Below are positions 61,599-64,000 of a stretch of DNA of 64,000 nt, piece after piece (within the stretch, counting starts at the first letter, position 1; every line of letters begins with the position of its first letter). The stretch is from Pantoea piersonii. Lineage in GTDB: Bacteria > Pseudomonadota > Gammaproteobacteria > Enterobacterales > Enterobacteriaceae. Made by a program: the position numbers and the translations under genes. Under the pieces are notes generated by a model that was given only the letters and a program-made list of their open reading frames with translations, did not search any database and was not told where the DNA came from. The stretch covers positions 310,001-374,000 of the forward strand of contig NZ_RARB01000001.1 of the NCBI RefSeq assembly GCF_003612015.1. The letters are read 5' to 3'.

Positions 61599-62921
61599 GT
61601 GTCGAAGGCAACCGAGCAAAACGAGAAGTTAAAGCGCGCGATAATTATATCGATAGCTCTCCACGTCGTGCTGATCGCGCTGCTGGTCTGGAGCTCGTTC
61701 AACGAGAATATTGAGGCGAGCGGCGGTGGCGGCGGCAGCGATATCGACGCGGTAATGGTCGATCCCGGCGCTGTAGTGGAACAGTACAATCGTCAGCAGA
61801 ACCAGAAAAGCGACAGCCAGCGCGCCGAGCAGCAGCGTCAGAAGCAGGCGCAGCAGCAGGCTGAAGAGCTTCAACAGAAGCAGGCCGCTGAACAGCAACG
61901 CCTGAAGGCGCTGGAAAAAGAGCGCCTGCAGGCGCAGGAAGCGGCCAAAGAGCAGGCTGAGCAGCAGAAACAGGCGGAAGCGGCTGCTAAAGCGGCGCAG
62001 GAGCAGCAGAAAGCGGCCGAAGCCGCCGCCGCGCAAGCCAAAGCCGATGCGAAAGCTGAAGCGCAGGCGCAGGCGAAAGCCGCCGCTGAAGCGAAGCAGA
62101 AAGCGGAAGAGCAGGCAAAACAGGCTGCTGCCGACGCGAAGAAAAAGGCGGAAGAGCAGGCGAAAGCCGCCGCCGCCGCTGCTGCGAAAGAGAAAGCGGT
62201 TGCTGACGCCAAAGCAGCTGCTGACGCGAAGGCAAAATCCGAGGCGCAGGCGAAAGCGAAAGCAGCGGCGGATGCCAAAGCGAAAGCCGCGCAGGAAGCG
62301 AAAGAAAAAGCCGAGGCGGCAAAAGAGAAGGCCGCTGAGGAAGCGAAAGAGAAAGCCGAAGCGGCCAAAGAGAAGGCCGCGCAGGAAGCCAAAGAAAAAG
62401 CGGAGGCCGCGAAAGAGAAGGCGGAGGCCGCGAAAGAGAAAGCAGCTGCCGAGGCGAAGGCCAAAGCGGAAGCGGCGGCTAAAGCGAAAGCCGATGCGAA
62501 GAAAAAAGCAGCGGCGGAAGCGGCGAAAAACAGCAGCGACGTTGACGATCTGCTTGGCGGCCTCACCTCCGGCAAAAATGCGCCGAAGAGCGGCAACGCC
62601 AGCGGCGGCGCGCCGGCAGGGCAGGGCAACCAGAAAAAATCGGGCGCGTCCGGTGCGGATATCAGCAACTATGCGGGCCAGATCCAGGCAGCGATCCAGA
62701 GTAAGTTTTACGATTGGGAAAACTACAAGGGTCGTACCTGTACGTTGCGCATCAAGCTGGCGCCGGATGGTTTGCTGATTGACGCCAAAGCGGAAGGGGG
62801 CGATCCCGCGCTCTGTCAGGCGGCGTTAGCGGCCGCGCGTCAGGCGCGTATTCCTAAGCCGCCGACGCAGGACGTTTATCAGGTCTTTAAGAACGCGCCG
62901 CTGGATTTCAAGCCGCAATAA
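61599..62921 (+). CDS. tolA: cell envelope integrity protein TolA
   Basis: Links the inner-membrane TolQR motor to TolB/Pal at the outer membrane. Domain I: one helix (about residues 14-32) with the Ser18/His22 face that contacts TolQR. Domain II: a long Ala/Lys/Glu helix from about 55 to 310. Domain III (about 345-440) with the two Cys in TCTLRIKLAPDG and PALCQAALAAA. At 440 aa it is longer than E. coli (421), all in domain II, which holds tandem AKEKAEAAKEKA-type repeats. GTG start at 61599. Confidence 0.95.
   Translation: MSKATEQNEKLKRAIIISIALHVVLIALLVWSSFNENIEASGGGGGSDIDAVMVDPGAVVEQYNRQQNQKSDSQRAEQQRQKQAQQQAEELQQKQAAEQQRLKALEKERLQAQEAAKEQAEQQKQAEAAAKAAQEQQKAAEAAAAQAKADAKAEAQAQAKAAAEAKQKAEEQAKQAAADAKKKAEEQAKAAAAAAAKEKAVADAKAAADAKAKSEAQAKAKAAADAKAKAAQEAKEKAEAAKEKAAEEAKEKAEAAKEKAAQEAKEKAEAAKEKAEAAKEKAAAEAKAKAEAAAKAKADAKKKAAAEAAKNSSDVDDLLGGLTSGKNAPKSGNASGGAPAGQGNQKKSGASGADISNYAGQIQAAIQSKFYDWENYKGRTCTLRIKLAPDGLLIDAKAEGGDPALCQAALAAARQARIPKPPTQDVYQVFKNAPLDFKPQ
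62290..62470 (+). repeat. tandem repeats coding TolA domain II
   Basis: Near-identical units encoding AKEKAEAAKEKAA recur four to five times with mostly shared third bases (for example GCGAAAGAGAAGGC blocks). The DNA identity suggests recent slippage or recombination rather than only protein-level constraint. Confidence 0.7.
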
Positions 62922-63033
62922 TGCAGTATCTTACGTCAGCTTGATCTATGGTTAAGCCGTAAACAAACAGAAGTCATGTTTTTCAGGAACTGTGCCAGTT
63001 ATCGTGGACTGAGGTTCAGATAAGGGAGATAAG

Positions 63034-64000
63034 ATGAAGCAAGCTCTTCGTGTCACGTTAGGCTTTTTTATACTGTTGTGGGCGGCCATGCTGCATGCAG
63101 AAGTCCGCATCGAAATTACACAGGGCGTCAACACGGCCCGTCCAATTGGCGTTGTGCCTTTTAAATGGGCCGGTTCCGGCGCGGCGCCGGAAGATGTCGG
63201 CGGCATCGTCGGCGCTGACCTGCGCAACAGCGGCAAGTTCAATCCGCTGGACGTTTCTCGTCTGCCGCAGCAGCCGACCAGCGCCCAGGAAGTTCAGCCT
63301 GCGGCATGGACCGCGCTGGGCATCGACGCGGTAGTCGTCGGTCAGGTTCAGTCGAACCCGGACGGCAGCTATCAGGTTTCTTACCAGCTGGTCGATACCG
63401 CCGGTTCGCCGGGCAATGTTATCGCCCAGAACTCCTTCAAGGTCACGAAACAGTGGCTGCGCTATGCGGCGCACACCGCCAGCGACGAAGTATTTGAAAA
63501 GCTGACGGGCATCAAGGGCGCGTTCCGCACCCGTATCGCCTACGTCGTGCAGACCAACGGCGGCCAGTTCCCGTATGAGCTGCGCGTAGCGGATTACGAT
63601 GGTTACAACCAGTTTGTGGTGCATCGCTCGCCGCAGCCGCTGATGTCGCCTGCATGGTCGCCGGACGGTTCCAAAGTCGCTTACGTCACCTTTGAAAGCG
63701 GCAAATCGGCGCTGGTGGTGCAGACGCTCTCTAACGGCGCTATCCGTCAGGTCGCTTCTTATCCGCGTCACAACGGCGCGCCGGCGTTCTCTCCGGACGG
63801 CTCTAAACTGGCGTTCGCCCTGTCGAAAACCGGCAGTCTTAACCTTTACGTAATGGATTTGGGCTCAGGCCAGACGCGTCAGATAACCGACGGACGCTAT
63901 AACAGCACCGAACCGACCTGGTTCCCGGACAGCCAGACGCTGGCCTATACCTCGGATCAGGCTGGTGCGCCGCAAATCTACAAAATTGGCATCAACGGTG
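63034..64000 (+). CDS. tolB: Tol-Pal system protein TolB, 3' end beyond the window
   Basis: Periplasmic beta-propeller that binds Pal and TolA. 322 codons are visible. A Sec signal peptide of about 22 residues ([20 protein letters not shown], ending HA) is followed by mature [17 protein letters not shown], the N-terminal segment that binds TolA. Propeller blades start near residue 200 with [13 protein letters not shown] and [20 protein letters not shown] precedes the ATG. The remaining blades lie past 64000. Confidence 0.96.
   Translation, partial: MKQALRVTLGFFILLWAAMLHAEVRIEITQGVNTARPIGVVPFKWAGSGAAPEDVGGIVGADLRNSGKFNPLDVSRLPQQPTSAQEVQPAAWTALGIDAVVVGQVQSNPDGSYQVSYQLVDTAGSPGNVIAQNSFKVTKQWLRYAAHTASDEVFEKLTGIKGAFRTRIAYVVQTNGGQFPYELRVADYDGYNQFVVHRSPQPLMSPAWSPDGSKVAYVTFESGKSALVVQTLSNGAIRQVASYPRHNGAPAFSPDGSKLAFALSKTGSLNLYVMDLGSGQTRQITDGRYNSTEPTWFPDSQTLAYTSDQAGAPQIYKIGING

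Noticed and set aside
62290-62470. CRISPR-like array inside tolA
   Set aside because: The units are coding, in frame, lack unique spacers, and match the known TolA helical domain; no cas genes are nearby.
61871-62668. 265-codon Ala/Phe/Ser-rich frame antisense to tolA
   Set aside because: Low-complexity mirror of the TolA Ala/Lys/Glu repeat, not a membrane protein.

Overview
The window is ordinary chromosomal backbone of a gamma-proteobacterium of the order Enterobacterales. Gene order and protein sequences track Escherichia coli from rlmH to tolB with near-constant protein lengths. Several differences (no phpB between rsfS and nadD, no kdpFABCD beside kdpE, no chiPQ between glnS and fur, no mng genes between sucD and cydA, a pcp/DUF969/DUF979 block beside pxpBCA) and the GC-rich coding sequence suggest Erwiniaceae (Pantoea, Mixta or Erwinia). 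The genus is an inference from memory of these families, not a measured result. I see no prophage, insertion sequence, CRISPR array, rRNA operon or plasmid signature.

Layout. 1-5459 (minus): rlmH (cut by the window edge), rsfS, nadD, holA, lptE and leuS, i.e. ribosome maturation, NAD synthesis, the clamp loader, LPS export and leucyl-tRNA synthetase. 5684-6172 (plus): ybeL. 6352-9550 (minus): gltIJKL glutamate/aspartate ABC transporter, with a consensus sigma-54 promoter, a CA-rich GcvB-type site and an SroC-like sRNA in the gltI-gltJ gap. 9972-15620 (minus): lnt, corC, ybeY, ybeZ and miaB. 15860-17032 (plus): ubiF. 17296-17959 (minus): seven tRNA genes in the order metT-leuW-glnU-glnW-metU-glnV-glnX behind one strong promoter. 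18175-19842 (minus): asnB. 20141-26510: the amino-sugar regulon, nagBACD (minus) divergent from nagE (plus), around a control region with two NagC-like operators and a CRP site. 26674-28974 (plus): glnS and a small unrecognised protein. 29032-31690 (minus): ybfF, ybfE, fldA, uof and fur. 31941-34158 (plus): seqA-pgm. Then an orphan kdpE (minus), ybfA, a DUF523-DUF1722 protein, phrB and ybgI.

38828-43590 (plus) looks like a complete 5-oxoproline salvage unit: pxpB-pxpC-pxpA (oxoprolinase), a DUF969/DUF979 membrane pair (probable permease) and pcp (pyroglutamyl peptidase), followed by nei. 44591-56105 holds the TCA block: gltA (minus) divergent from sdhCDAB-sucABCD (plus). 56721-59865 is cydABX-ybgE (cytochrome bd), and 60043 to the end is the Tol-Pal operon ybgC-tolQRA-tolB, with tolB cut by the window edge.

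The most unusual non-coding signal is a dispersed, structured repeat of about 100-125 bp. Three diverged copies (6211-6333, 17106-17205, 44429-44548) each lie in a convergent intergenic gap. They share an inner hairpin and a downstream motif; the outer stem of the second copy has a different sequence but still pairs. I found no clearly new protein-coding defence or mobile system here.
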